From contig NZ_CP060790.1 in the NCBI RefSeq assembly GCF_014489595.1, positions 4,402,001 to 4,466,000 of the forward strand: a DNA stretch of 64,000 nucleotides. The letters are read 5' to 3'. Shown here piece by piece: positions 21,527-29,847 of this stretch; position 1 is the stretch's first letter; every line of letters starts with the position of its first letter. Made by a program: the position numbers and the translations under genes. The notes beneath the pieces are model-generated. The model did no database searches. It saw nothing but the letters and a program-made list of their open reading frames with translations, and had not been told where the DNA came from. Origin of the DNA: Paenacidovorax monticola (GTDB lineage Bacteria; Pseudomonadota; Gammaproteobacteria; Burkholderiales; Burkholderiaceae_C).

Positions 21527-21537
21527 TGGATAATCCA
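21527..21537. promoter_or_regulatory. candidate KynR operator
   Basis: TGGATAATCCA is a perfect 5+1+5 inverted repeat in the AT-rich gap between divergent kynB and the Lrp/AsnC gene, 30 bp before the latter's ATG. Lrp-type regulators bind AT-rich imperfect palindromes of this general size. Confidence 0.4.
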
Positions 21538-21566
21538 TTCTTTGCAGTGAAGAAATGGAATAGATC

Positions 21567-22043
21567 ATGCAGACGGAACTGGATCGCATCGACCGCCAGC
21601 TGGTGCACGCGCTGCAGGATGACGCGCGGCTGACCTCGGGCGAGCTCGCGCAGATGGCGCACCTGTCGCAGTCGCCGTGCTGGCGGCGCGTCAAGCGGCT
21701 GGAGGACGATGGGGTGATCCGCGGCTACCACGCGGTGCTCAACCGCCGCGCGCTCGGTTTCGGCGTGCTGGCGTTCGTGATGGTGGGCATCGACCACCAG
21801 ACCGAGGTGTCGTCCGTGGCGTTCGAGGAAGCCGTCTGCGCCATCCCCGAGGTAGTCATGTTCCACGGCATCTCGGGGCCCGAGGATTTCCTGCTCGTGG
21901 TCGTGGCGCGCGACCTCGACGCCTACTCCGAGCTGCTGCAGCGGCGCCTGCACCGGCTGCCCGGCGTGCGGCACGTGCGCACGCATTTTTCGCTGCAGGA
22001 GTTCAAGGGCCAGGTGGGCGGCCTGCCCGTGCCGCTGGGTTGA
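21567..22043 (+). CDS. kynR: Lrp/AsnC family regulator of the kyn operon
   Basis: A 158-residue Lrp/AsnC protein. The N-terminal HTH (about 5-55) contains LDRIDRQLVHALQDDARLTSGELA and LSQSPCWRRVKRLEDDGVIRGY. A C-terminal RAM ligand-sensing domain follows, with the core FHGISGPEDFLLVVVARDLDAY. It is divergent from kynBUA. In Pseudomonas, KynR of this family activates kyn genes in response to kynurenine, so the same role is inferred here. Confidence 0.88.
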   Translation: MQTELDRIDRQLVHALQDDARLTSGELAQMAHLSQSPCWRRVKRLEDDGVIRGYHAVLNRRALGFGVLAFVMVGIDHQTEVSSVAFEEAVCAIPEVVMFHGISGPEDFLLVVVARDLDAYSELLQRRLHRLPGVRHVRTHFSLQEFKGQVGGLPVPLG

Positions 22044-22046
22044 GCC

Positions 22047-22367
22047 TCAGTACGGCCCGCCCTCCAGGGCAGCGAGGCCGTGGCGCTGGCGCGCGCGGTT
22101 GCAGGCGTCGCTGCCCGCCTCGAATTCGCGGCAGGGCGAGGGCCGCCACTCGTAGATGCCGCAAGCCACGCGCTCGCCCAGGCGGCCGGTGAGCGCCGCG
22201 CAGCGCGGCGGCACATGGTCGGTGCCGCGCATGCGGCGCAGGCTGTCGTTGACTTCCATGGCCAGGCCATCGGGCACGCTGCCATCCAGCTCCTGTGCTT
22301 CATGGGCGGAGAAATCGACGCGGAAGCTCGCGCAGCAGGCGCCGCAGCTCAGGCAGGGGTGGGTCAT
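22047..22367 (-). CDS. YkgJ-type cysteine cluster protein (zinc/iron-chelating)
   Basis: A 106-residue protein with the CxxCxxCC signature near its start (CLSCGACCASFRVD) and further Cys residues in RCAALTG, CGIYEWRPSPCREFE and CNRARQRHG. This layout is typical of the YkgJ/CxxCxxCC family, thought to bind Zn or Fe-S. The function is unknown. It is convergent with the regulator gene, with 3 nt between stops. Confidence 0.85.
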   Translation of the reverse strand: MTHPCLSCGACCASFRVDFSAHEAQELDGSVPDGLAMEVNDSLRRMRGTDHVPPRCAALTGRLGERVACGIYEWRPSPCREFEAGSDACNRARQRHGLAALEGGPY

Positions 22368-22474
22368 CGGGAGGGGCAACGGCAGGGAATCCAGTCCTTG
22401 ATTGTGCGCCCATGAACCCCCGGCCCGGGCCATGGTTCTGACCCGCATCAAGCGGGGCCCCTTCGGATGAGAGA

Positions 22475-22495
22475 AAATGCAAATAAGAATTAATA
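22475..22495. promoter_or_regulatory. Fur-box-like site upstream of feoA
   Basis: AAATGCAAATAAGAATTAAT resembles betaproteobacterial Fur sites of the GCAAATAAGAATTATT type. It lies about 25-40 bp ahead of the feo start codon, where bound Fur-iron would block transcription. Confidence 0.55.
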
Positions 22496-22517
22496 CCAAA
22501 CAAACGCCGTGGTGAAG

Positions 22518-22832
22518 ATGACCCCAGACGCCGCCGGGCCCATGCTCGACCCGAAGACCCGCCCGCAGGCGCCAGGCATGGGGCTGGATGCCCTGCCACG
22601 CAGGGTGCCCGCCCGGGTCGTGGACCTGCAGCCGGCGCGCGACGCGCGCGAGCAGGAGGTGCTGCTGCGGCTCATGGAGATCGGCTTCCTGCCCGGCGAG
22701 CCCGTGCGCATCCTGGCCTGTGGATTCCCGGGGGGCGATCCGCTTGCCGTGCGCGTGGGGCAGGCCACGTTCGCGTTGCGCCGCCACGAGGCCGCGATGG
22801 TGCGCGTGCAAGTCCAGCAGGAGCCCGCATGA
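22518..22832 (+). CDS. feoA: FeoA, ferrous iron transport protein A
   Basis: FeoA is a small SH3-like cytoplasmic partner of FeoB. The ATG at 22518 gives 104 residues; two GTG codons just upstream could extend it by three. The core (about 35-100) shows VVDLQPARD, LLRLMEIGFLPGEPVRIL and RVGQATFALRRHEAAMVRV, the usual FeoA pattern. About 30 extra Pro-rich residues precede the domain. It overlaps feoB by 4 nt (ATGA), so the two are co-translated. Confidence 0.9.
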   Translation: MTPDAAGPMLDPKTRPQAPGMGLDALPRRVPARVVDLQPARDAREQEVLLRLMEIGFLPGEPVRILACGFPGGDPLAVRVGQATFALRRHEAAMVRVQVQQEPA

Positions 22833-24706
22833 GCAGCGTGCCATCCGTTCCCCTGCGCATCGCGCTGCTGGGCAACCCCAACTGCGGCAAGACCGCGTTG
22901 TTCAACCTCATGACCGGCGCACGCCAGAAGGTGGCCAACTACGCGGGCGTCACCGTGGAGCGCAAGGAAGGCCTGCTGCACACGGCCGGTGGCCGCCGCG
23001 TGCGCGTGCTGGACCTGCCCGGCACCTACAGCCTCAATGCCCACAGCCTGGACGAAGCCATCACCCGCGACATCGTCATGGGACGGCACCGCAGCGAGGC
23101 GCCGCCCGAGCTGCTCGTGTGCGTGACCGACGCCACCCACCTGCGCCTGAACCTGCGCCTGGTGCTGGAGGCGCGCGCGCTGGGCCTGCCCATGGTGCTG
23201 GTGCTCAACATGAGCGACATGGCCGAGCGCCAGGGCATTGTGATCGACCGGGAGGCCCTGGGGCGGGCGTTGGGCGTGCCCGTGCTCTCCAGCGTGGGCG
23301 TGCGCCAGGACGGCGCGCAGGAGCTGCTGCGCTGGCTCGATGCCGTGGAGCCCGTGCCGCCGCCGGCCCTGGGCCTGTCGCTGAGCGCCGACCCGCAGCA
23401 GCGCGTGCTCGATCTGCACCGCGAGGTCCAGCGCGTCATGGCGCTGGCCGTGCGCGAGACGGCCGCCGGTCGGCGGCTGGACGACCGCCTCGACGCCGTG
23501 GCCCTGCATCCGCTGTGGGGCATGCTGCTGCTCGCGGCCACGCTGTTCCTGATGTTCCAGGCCGTGTTCAGCTGGGCGCAATGGCCCATGGACGCGATCA
23601 AGGACGGCGTGGCGGCCCTGGCCGCCTGGGTGGGGGCCCACATGCCCGAAGGGGTGCTGCGCAGCCTGCTTACCGACGGCGTGCTGGCCGGCGCGGGCAG
23701 CGTGCTCGTGTTCCTGCCGCAGATCCTGATCCTGTTCCTGTTCATCCTCGCGCTCGAGGATTCCGGCTACCTGCCGCGCGCTGCCTTTCTGCTCGACCGG
23801 ACGATGGGGGCCGTGGGGCTGTCGGGGCGCTCGTTCATCCCGCTGCTGTCGAGCTTTGCGTGCGCGGTGCCGGGCATCATGGCCACGCGCTCGATCTCCA
23901 GCTGGCGCGACCGGCTCGTCACCATCCTCATCGCGCCGCTCATGACCTGCTCGGCGCGCCTGCCCGTGTACGCGCTGCTGATCGGTGCCTTCATTCCCGG
24001 GCGCACCGTGGGCGGCATCTTCAACCTGCAGGGGCTGGTGCTGTTCGGCCTCTACGTGGGCGGCATCGCGAGCGCGATGGGCGTGGCGGCCGTGGCCCGG
24101 CTCGAGCGGCGTGGCGCGGGCCCCACGCCGCTCCTGATGGAGTTGCCGGCCTACCGCTGGCCCAGCCTGCGCAGCCTGGCCCTTGGCCTGTACGAGCGGG
24201 CCCTGATCTTCCTGCGCCGCGTGGGCGGCATCATCCTCGCGGTCTCCATCCTGCTGTGGTTCCTGTCGTCCTACCCCGCGCCGCCCGATGGGGCGGCGGG
24301 CGCGGCCATCCAATACAGCTTCGCAGGCCGCATCGGCCATATGCTGGGCATGCTGGTGGCACCCATCGGCTTCAACTGGCAGATCGCCATCGCGCTCGTG
24401 CCCGGCATGGCCGCGCGCGAAGTGGCCGTGAGTGCGCTCGGAACGGTGTACGCGCTCTCGGCCACGGGCGAGGAGGTGGCGGAACAGCTCGGACCGCTGA
24501 TCGCGGGCAGCTGGTCGATGGCCACGGCGCTGTCGCTGCTCGTGTGGTTCGTCTATGCGCCGCAGTGCATCTCGACGATCGCCGCCGTGCGCCGCGAGAC
24601 CAACAGCTGGCGCTATCCGTTGCTGATGGCGGGCTACCTGTTCGCGCTGGCCTATGGCGCGAGCTTCGTCACGTACCGGGTGGCGCTGGCGCTCGGAGGG
24701 GGGTGA
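22829..24706 (+). CDS. feoB: FeoB, ferrous iron transporter
   Basis: FeoB carries Fe(II) across the inner membrane. The 625-residue protein has an N-terminal G domain with the P-loop GNPNCGKTALFN (about 15-26), the switch YAGVTVERKEG, the G3 motif DLPGTYSL and the G4-like NMSD. Two Gate-type membrane halves follow, with the conserved LPRAAFLLDR and SFACAVPGIMATR. It is somewhat shorter than the roughly 770-residue E. coli protein. It sits between feoA and a small Cys-rich gene in a Fur-type operon. Confidence 0.95.
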   Translation: MSSVPSVPLRIALLGNPNCGKTALFNLMTGARQKVANYAGVTVERKEGLLHTAGGRRVRVLDLPGTYSLNAHSLDEAITRDIVMGRHRSEAPPELLVCVTDATHLRLNLRLVLEARALGLPMVLVLNMSDMAERQGIVIDREALGRALGVPVLSSVGVRQDGAQELLRWLDAVEPVPPPALGLSLSADPQQRVLDLHREVQRVMALAVRETAAGRRLDDRLDAVALHPLWGMLLLAATLFLMFQAVFSWAQWPMDAIKDGVAALAAWVGAHMPEGVLRSLLTDGVLAGAGSVLVFLPQILILFLFILALEDSGYLPRAAFLLDRTMGAVGLSGRSFIPLLSSFACAVPGIMATRSISSWRDRLVTILIAPLMTCSARLPVYALLIGAFIPGRTVGGIFNLQGLVLFGLYVGGIASAMGVAAVARLERRGAGPTPLLMELPAYRWPSLRSLALGLYERALIFLRRVGGIILAVSILLWFLSSYPAPPDGAAGAAIQYSFAGRIGHMLGMLVAPIGFNWQIAIALVPGMAAREVAVSALGTVYALSATGEEVAEQLGPLIAGSWSMATALSLLVWFVYAPQCISTIAAVRRETNSWRYPLLMAGYLFALAYGASFVTYRVALALGGG

Positions 24707-24709
24707 TCC

Positions 24710-24943
24710 ATGGTGCAGGAGATCGTCGTTGGCGTGATCGTCGCACTGGCCGCGGCCTATGTGGTGTGGCGCTACCTGCCCGCGCCGTGGCGCCAGCGCC
24801 TGCGGCGCGTGCATCCCGCGCTGGCCGAGGCGCCAGGGTGCGGCGGCTGCAGCGCCTGTGGCAGCGAGAGCGGTGGCTGCGGCCCGGAAAAGGAAAAGGC
24901 CACCCGGACGGTGGCCCTTCCCGTGTCGCGGCGCGACCCCTGA
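24710..24943 (+). CDS. FeoB-associated small Cys-rich membrane protein
   Basis: A 77-residue protein with one N-terminal membrane helix (about 5-24, VVGVIVALAAAYVVWRYL) and a short basic linker. A Cys-rich tail reads CGGCSACGSESGGCG. Small proteins like this follow feoB in many proteobacteria and may replace FeoC. It starts 3 nt after feoB. Its 3' end also encodes a hairpin that looks like the terminator of the opposing argF gene. Confidence 0.8.
   Translation: MVQEIVVGVIVALAAAYVVWRYLPAPWRQRLRRVHPALAEAPGCGGCSACGSESGGCGPEKEKATRTVALPVSRRDP
24890..24916 (-). terminator. intrinsic terminator of argD-argF, embedded in the opposing gene
   Basis: On the minus strand a GGCCACC / GGTGGCC stem (24898-24916) with a 5-nt loop is followed by TTTTCCTTTTCC. 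It lies 28 nt beyond the argF stop, within the last codons of the Cys-rich Feo gene. Confidence 0.7.
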
Positions 24944-25855
24944 TCAGGCCACGCGGCCCAGCAGAAGGTACTCCATGAGCGCCTTCTGCACGTGCATCCG
25001 GTTTTCCGCCTCGTCCCAGACCACGGATTGGGGGCCGTCGATTACGTCGCCCTCGACCTCCTCGCCACGGTGCGCGGGCAGGCAGTGCATGAACAGCGCG
25101 TCGGGCTTGGCCACGGCCATCATCTCGGCGTCCACGCACCAGTCGGCGAAAGCCAGCCTGCGCGCTTCGTTCTCGGCCTCGTAGCCCATGCTGGTCCACA
25201 CGTCGGTGGTGACCAGGTCGGCACCGCGGCAGGCGTCCATGGGGTCCTTGAAGACCTGGTAGCAGTCCCGGCGCGAAACGCCGGCCACGGCGGCGTCCAC
25301 CTCGTAGCCGCTCGGGGTGCTCAGGTGCACCTTGAAGTCCAGCAGCTCCGCCGCCTGCAGCCAGGTGTTGGCCATGTTGTTGCCGTCGCCCACCCAGGCC
25401 ACGGTCTTGCCGCGGATGGAGCCCCGGTGCTCGATGAAGGTGAAGAGGTCGGCCAGGATCTGGCAGGGGTGGAACTCGTTCGTGAGGCCATTGATGACGG
25501 GCACGCGCGAGTGCGCGGCGAAGCGCTCGATCTTCGTCTGCTCGAACGTGCGGATCATCACCAGGTCCACCATGCGGCTGATGACCTTGGCGCTGTCCTC
25601 GATGGGCTCGGCGCGGCCCAGCTGGCTGTCGCCCGTGGTCAGGTGCACCACGGAGCCGCCGAGCTGGTACATGCCGGCCTCGAAGCTCACGCGCGTGCGC
25701 GTGCTGGCCTTCTCGAAGATCATGGCCAGCGTGCGGTCCGTGAGCGGATGGTGCTTTTCGTAGGCCTTGAACTTCTTCTTGATGAGCGCCGCGCGCTCGA
25801 ACAGGTAGCCGTACTCGTCGGCCGTGAGGTCCTTGAATTGCAGGTAATGCTTCAT
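24944..25855 (-). CDS. argF: ArgF, ornithine carbamoyltransferase
   Basis: ArgF makes citrulline from ornithine and carbamoyl phosphate in arginine synthesis. The 303-residue length is standard. The carbamoyl-phosphate motif STRTRVSFE (about 52-60) is present, as is the HPCQ motif in NEFHPCQILADLFT, the ornithine-loop region DVWTSMGYEAE, and HCLPAHRGEEV with the catalytic Cys. It follows argD by 10 nt, so the two form an operon. Confidence 0.97.
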   Translation of the reverse strand: MKHYLQFKDLTADEYGYLFERAALIKKKFKAYEKHHPLTDRTLAMIFEKASTRTRVSFEAGMYQLGGSVVHLTTGDSQLGRAEPIEDSAKVISRMVDLVMIRTFEQTKIERFAAHSRVPVINGLTNEFHPCQILADLFTFIEHRGSIRGKTVAWVGDGNNMANTWLQAAELLDFKVHLSTPSGYEVDAAVAGVSRRDCYQVFKDPMDACRGADLVTTDVWTSMGYEAENEARRLAFADWCVDAEMMAVAKPDALFMHCLPAHRGEEVEGDVIDGPQSVVWDEAENRMHVQKALMEYLLLGRVA

Positions 25856-25865
25856 GGTGAACGTT

Positions 25866-27062
25866 TTACTCGGCGAGTAGCGCCTTGACCAGGGGGGTGA
25901 GCAGCGCCACGATCTCGTCGGCCTCGGCGGTGGTGAGGATCAGCGGCGGCACGATGCGGATCACGCTCTCGGCCGTCACGCTGATGAGCAGGCCAGCCTC
26001 GGCCGCGCGGCCCACCAGAACGCCGCAGGGCTTGGCCAGTTCCACGCCCAGCATCAGGCCCTGGCCGCGCACTTCCTTCACGCCGGGCAGTCCGCCCAGC
26101 TCGCGCTCCAGCGCGGCCTTGAGGTGGGCGCCCACGGCGGCGGCGTTGGCCAGCAGGCCGTCCTCTTCCATGATGCGTACCGTCTCGACGCCCGCGCGCA
26201 TGGCCAGCGGGTTGCCGCCGAAGGTCGTGCCGTGGTTGCCGGGCTGCAGCACGTTGGCGGCCTTGGGGCCTGCCACGACGGCGCCGATCGGTACGCCCGA
26301 GCCCAGGCCCTTGGCCAGGGGCATCACGTCGGGCGTGATGCCGGCCCACTGGTGTGCGAACCACTTGCCCGTACGGCCCATGCCGCACTGCACCTCGTCG
26401 ATCATCATCAGCCAGCCGCGCTCGTCGCAGAGCTTGCGCAGCTGCTGCAGGTATTCGATGCGCATTGGGTTGATGCCGCCTTCGCCCTGGATGGTCTCGA
26501 AGAACACGGCCACCACGTTGGGGTTGCCCTCGGTGGCCTTCTTGATGGCCTCGATGTCGTTGAGCGGCACGCGGATGAAGCCGTCCACGAGCGGGCCGAA
26601 GCCGCTGTGGATCTTGGGGTTGCCCGTGGCCGACATGGTGGCGATGGAGCGGCCATGGAAGGCCTTCTCGTAGACCACGATCTCGGGCTTGGCGATGCCC
26701 TTGTCCACGCCGAACTTGCGCGCGATCTTGATCGCGGCCTCGTTGGCTTCCAGCCCGGAGTTGCAGAAGAACACGTTGCTCATGCCGGTCAGCTCGACCA
26801 GCTTGGCGGCGAGCTTTTCCTGGCCCGGCACGTGGTAGTAATTGGAGGTGTGGATCAGCTTGGCGATCTGGTCCTGCAGCGCGGGCACCAGCTTGGCGTG
26901 GTTGTGGCCCAGCGTGTTCACGGCGATGCCGCCCAGCGCATCGAGGTACTGCTTGCCGTTCACGTCCCACACGCGGCAGCCCTGGCCTCGCTCGAGGGCG
27001 ATGGGTACGCGGCCATAGGTGTTCATCACGTGGGGCGAGGCAGCCTCAATGAAAGCGGTCAT
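25866..27062 (-). CDS. argD: ArgD, acetylornithine/succinyldiaminopimelate aminotransferase
   Basis: ArgD is a class III PLP aminotransferase of arginine (and often lysine) synthesis. The ATG at 27062 gives 398 residues. Features are LDALGGIAVNTLGHNH near the start, FCNSGLEANEAAIKIAR for cofactor phosphate, the MMIDEVQCGMGRTG aspartate motif, and the PLP lysine in MPLAKGLGSGVPIGA. It is the first gene of argD-argF and is divergent from a DUF3579 gene. Confidence 0.96.
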   Translation of the reverse strand: MTAFIEAASPHVMNTYGRVPIALERGQGCRVWDVNGKQYLDALGGIAVNTLGHNHAKLVPALQDQIAKLIHTSNYYHVPGQEKLAAKLVELTGMSNVFFCNSGLEANEAAIKIARKFGVDKGIAKPEIVVYEKAFHGRSIATMSATGNPKIHSGFGPLVDGFIRVPLNDIEAIKKATEGNPNVVAVFFETIQGEGGINPMRIEYLQQLRKLCDERGWLMMIDEVQCGMGRTGKWFAHQWAGITPDVMPLAKGLGSGVPIGAVVAGPKAANVLQPGNHGTTFGGNPLAMRAGVETVRIMEEDGLLANAAAVGAHLKAALERELGGLPGVKEVRGQGLMLGVELAKPCGVLVGRAAEAGLLISVTAESVIRIVPPLILTTAEADEIVALLTPLVKALLAE

Positions 27063-27223
27063 GCAGAGATCTCCAATGCAGCAAGGCGGTGGTGGCGCGG
27101 CCTGCGGGTGGCGGGCGTTGCCGAAAAAACGAAGCACGATTCTAGAGTGCGCTGCATGGCGGGACGTTGACGATTGCGCATCACTCCAATGAGCCCACGC
27201 GGCAGTGGGGTAGAAGAGGGTAG

Positions 27224-27237
27224 CTCTTATATAAGAG
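27224..27237. promoter_or_regulatory. perfect CTCTTATATAAGAG palindrome with adjacent -10 box
   Basis: CTCTTATATAAGAG is a perfect 14-bp palindrome, followed by TAGAAT (27239-27244), a good -10 hexamer for rightward transcription. A start near 27251 would leave about 58 nt before the DUF3579 ATG at 27309. The palindrome overlaps the core promoter and so looks like an operator. The binding protein is unknown. Confidence 0.5.
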
Positions 27238-27308
27238 TTAGAATCTACAGGCTTTGCGCCATGGCGGCGATCCCGCTGGCGCCACCCCTCCCCACGAGCG
27301 CAATCCCG

Positions 27309-27623
27309 ATGGTCTCCCCTACCACCAAAGAAGTCTTCATCCAGGGCGTCACCCTTGACGGGAGAACCTTCCGGCCCAGCGACTGGGCCGAGCGCCTGGC
27401 CGGTGTGATGAGCCAGTTCCGCCCGGGCGGGGCCCAGCCGGGCAGCCACCTGAGCTACTCGCCCTGGTGCATCCCCACCACGCTGAACGGGGTGAAGTGC
27501 GTGGTTGTGCACCGCGACCTGCAGGGGCATGAGCCCATGGCCTGGGACTTCGTGCTCAACTTCGCCAAAGACAACAACTTACAGGTGGCCGAGGCCTGCC
27601 TGCTCCCCGATCCCAAGGCCTGA
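27309..27623 (+). CDS. DUF3579 domain protein
   Basis: A 104-residue cytoplasmic protein that matches the DUF3579 pattern: VFIQGVTLDGRTFRPSDWAERLAG, then YSPWCIPTTLNGVKCVVVHRDL and a terminal VAEACLLPDP. A longer form starting at ATG 27261 is possible, but the inferred promoter and the family length favour 27309. The function is unknown. In betaproteobacteria it is commonly found beside argD, as here. A promoter-overlapping palindrome suggests specific control. Confidence 0.85.
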   Translation: MVSPTTKEVFIQGVTLDGRTFRPSDWAERLAGVMSQFRPGGAQPGSHLSYSPWCIPTTLNGVKCVVVHRDLQGHEPMAWDFVLNFAKDNNLQVAEACLLPDPKA

Positions 27624-27680
27624 CCCCTCAGGCCTTTTTCTTTGCTGGGGCTCGAACGCCGCCGCCCTTTCTGCGGGCAC

Positions 27681-27704
27681 AAAAAAACCGCCCGAAGGCG
27701 GTTT
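27681..27704 (-). terminator. intrinsic terminator of rpsT
   Basis: On the minus strand AAACCGCC-TTCG-GGCGGTTT is followed by TTTT. It is a textbook stem with a stable TTCG loop, 72 nt after the rpsT stop. Confidence 0.92.
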
Positions 27705-27776
27705 CTCTGCTTTGCTGACAGCGCACCCGTTACAAACGGCGGACGGCGAGGTCGTCCGGGCTGTTTGCCTGAAGGG

Positions 27777-28076
27777 TCAGGCGGCCAGGGCCAGGGCTTT
27801 CACCTTGGCGGACAGGCGGCTCTTGTCGCGAGCGGCCTTGTTCTTGTGGAAGATGCCCTTGTCGGCGATCGTGTCGACGACGGCTTGCATCTTGGCGAAC
27901 AGTTCGGTTGCCTTGGTCTTGTCGCCGGCCACAACGGCCTTCTCGACGTTCTTGACCGCGGTACGGTACTTGGAGCGCAGCGAGGTGTTCGCAGCGTTCA
28001 GCTTGACGTCCTGGCGGGCGCGCTTGCGGCCCGAGGCCAGGCGGGGGTTCTTTTTCTTCGGCTTAGCAGATGCCAT
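27777..28076 (-). CDS. rpsT: 30S ribosomal protein S20
   Basis: A 99-residue, strongly basic helical protein with the S20 opening ([21 protein letters not shown]). The conserved [15 protein letters not shown] and [23 protein letters not shown] follow. S20 binds 16S rRNA in the small subunit body. A clear terminator follows it. It is divergent from murJ, the arrangement often seen in proteobacteria. Confidence 0.98.
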   Translation of the reverse strand: MASAKPKKKNPRLASGRKRARQDVKLNAANTSLRSKYRTAVKNVEKAVVAGDKTKATELFAKMQAVVDTIADKGIFHKNKAARDKSRLSAKVKALALAA

Positions 28077-28245
28077 GGTAAATGTTCCTTGTGTCTGAGG
28101 ATGATGTCAGCAAAGCCGACCATTATAGCCCAGGCTGCTTTTTGGGTGCATATCCCTCCTGGCGAGCCCTGGGGCGGGTAAGCAGACGCAACAGCGGCGC
28201 CACGCGCGCGCCGGGCCGGCGGTGGCTGCGAATACACTCCAGGCG

Positions 28246-29811
28246 GTGTCTCTGTTCAAAGCCGCTTCCACCGTCTCCCTGCTGACCTTGGCCTCCCGGG
28301 TGACCGGGCTGGCACGTGACCTGCTGATGGCATCGATCTTCGGGGCCAACGCGCTCACCGATGCCTTCAACGTCGCGTTCCGCATTCCCAACCTGTTCCG
28401 CCGGCTGTTCGCCGAAGGGGCATTCAGCCAGGCCTTCGTGCCGGTGCTCGCGGCATCCAAGGCGCAGCATGGCGAGGAGGCCACGCGCGGGCTGATCGCC
28501 AGCGTGGCCACCGTGCTGGCCTGGGTGCTGCTGCTGACCTGCGTGGCGGGCGTGCTGGGCGCGCCGCTGCTCGTGTGGCTGCTGGCGAGCGGCCTGCGCC
28601 AGAACCCCGAGAGCTACCAGGCCGCCGTGCTCATGACGCGCTGGATGTTCCCCTACATCGGCTTCATGTCGCTCGTGGCCCTGTCGGCCGGTGTGCTCAA
28701 TACCTGGAAGCGCTTCGCCGTGCCGGCGGCCACGCCCGTGTTGCTCAACCTGTGCATGATCGCCGCGGCCTGGCTGGGTGCCCCCCAGCTGGCGGCGCGC
28801 GGCATCGAGCCCATCTATGCCATGGCGGGGGGGGTGATGCTGGGCGGCGTGCTGCAGCTGGCCGTGCAGTTGCCCGTGCTGTTCCGCCTGGGCCTGCTGC
28901 CGCGCATCGGCCTCACCTGGGGGGCGGTACGCGCCGCCTATGGCGACGAGGGGGTGCGCCGCATCCTCAAGCTCATGGCGCCCGCGTTGCTGGGCGTCGG
29001 GGTGGCGCAGGTCTCGCTCATGATCAACACCCAGATCGCCTCGTACCTTGCGCCGGGCAGCGTGACCTGGCTGTTCTATGCCGACCGCCTCATGGAGTTT
29101 CCCACCGCGCTGCTGGGCGTGGCGCTCGGCGTGGTGCTGACCCCGCAACTGGCGGCGGCCCGGGCCGCGGGCGACGGCGACCGCTATTCCGCCATGCTTG
29201 ACTGGGGCCTGCGCATCGTCGTGCTGCTGTCGGTACCCTGTGCCATCGGCCTGCTCGTCTTCGCCGGGCCGCTCGTGGCCACCTTGTTCCACTACGGTGC
29301 GCTGCAGGACAGCGATGTGGGCCAGATCGCACGTGCGTTGGCCGGCTATGGCGCGGGGCTGCTGGGGCTGGTGGCCATCAAGGTGCTGGCGCCGGGCTAC
29401 TACGCCAGCCAGGACATCCGCACGCCCGTGCGCATCGCGATCGCGGTGCTGGTCATTACCCAGTTGCTCAACCTGGCGCTGGTGCCCTGGATCCAGCATG
29501 CGGGTCTGGCGCTGTCGATCGGCCTGGCGGCACTGGTGAATGCGCTGTGGCTGCTGGTGGGGCTGCTGCGCCGCGGCAGCTACCGCCCGCAGCCCGGATG
29601 GTCGCGTTTCGTGCTGCAGGTGGTGGCCGCCAGCGCGCTCATGGCCGTGCTGCTGGCCTGGGCCGCGCAGCATTTCGACTGGGTGGCCCTGCGCGCGCAT
29701 GGCGCCCAGCGGGTGGGGCTGCTGTCGCTGGTGCTGGGGGCTGCCATCGTGCTGTATTTTGGTGCGCTCTGGGCTTCCGGGCTCAAGCTGCGGCAACTGC
29801 TGAAGCGCTGA
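28246..29811 (+). CDS. murJ: MurJ, lipid II flippase
   Basis: MurJ moves lipid II across the inner membrane for peptidoglycan synthesis. A GTG at 28246 gives the family's SLFKAASTVSLLTLASRVTGLARD opening and 521 residues; a GTG eight codons upstream is possible but less usual. About 14 hydrophobic segments follow. Conserved features include RIPNLFRRLFAEGAFSQAFVPV, MFPYIGFMSLVAL, the central FYADRLMEFPTALLGVALG, and KVLAPGYYASQDIRTPVRIA. It is divergent from rpsT. Confidence 0.95.
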   Translation: MSLFKAASTVSLLTLASRVTGLARDLLMASIFGANALTDAFNVAFRIPNLFRRLFAEGAFSQAFVPVLAASKAQHGEEATRGLIASVATVLAWVLLLTCVAGVLGAPLLVWLLASGLRQNPESYQAAVLMTRWMFPYIGFMSLVALSAGVLNTWKRFAVPAATPVLLNLCMIAAAWLGAPQLAARGIEPIYAMAGGVMLGGVLQLAVQLPVLFRLGLLPRIGLTWGAVRAAYGDEGVRRILKLMAPALLGVGVAQVSLMINTQIASYLAPGSVTWLFYADRLMEFPTALLGVALGVVLTPQLAAARAAGDGDRYSAMLDWGLRIVVLLSVPCAIGLLVFAGPLVATLFHYGALQDSDVGQIARALAGYGAGLLGLVAIKVLAPGYYASQDIRTPVRIAIAVLVITQLLNLALVPWIQHAGLALSIGLAALVNALWLLVGLLRRGSYRPQPGWSRFVLQVVAASALMAVLLAWAAQHFDWVALRAHGAQRVGLLSLVLGAAIVLYFGALWASGLKLRQLLKR

Positions 29812-29847
29812 CTTGACGCCTCAGGGCCCCCGCCGTACAACCATTCC

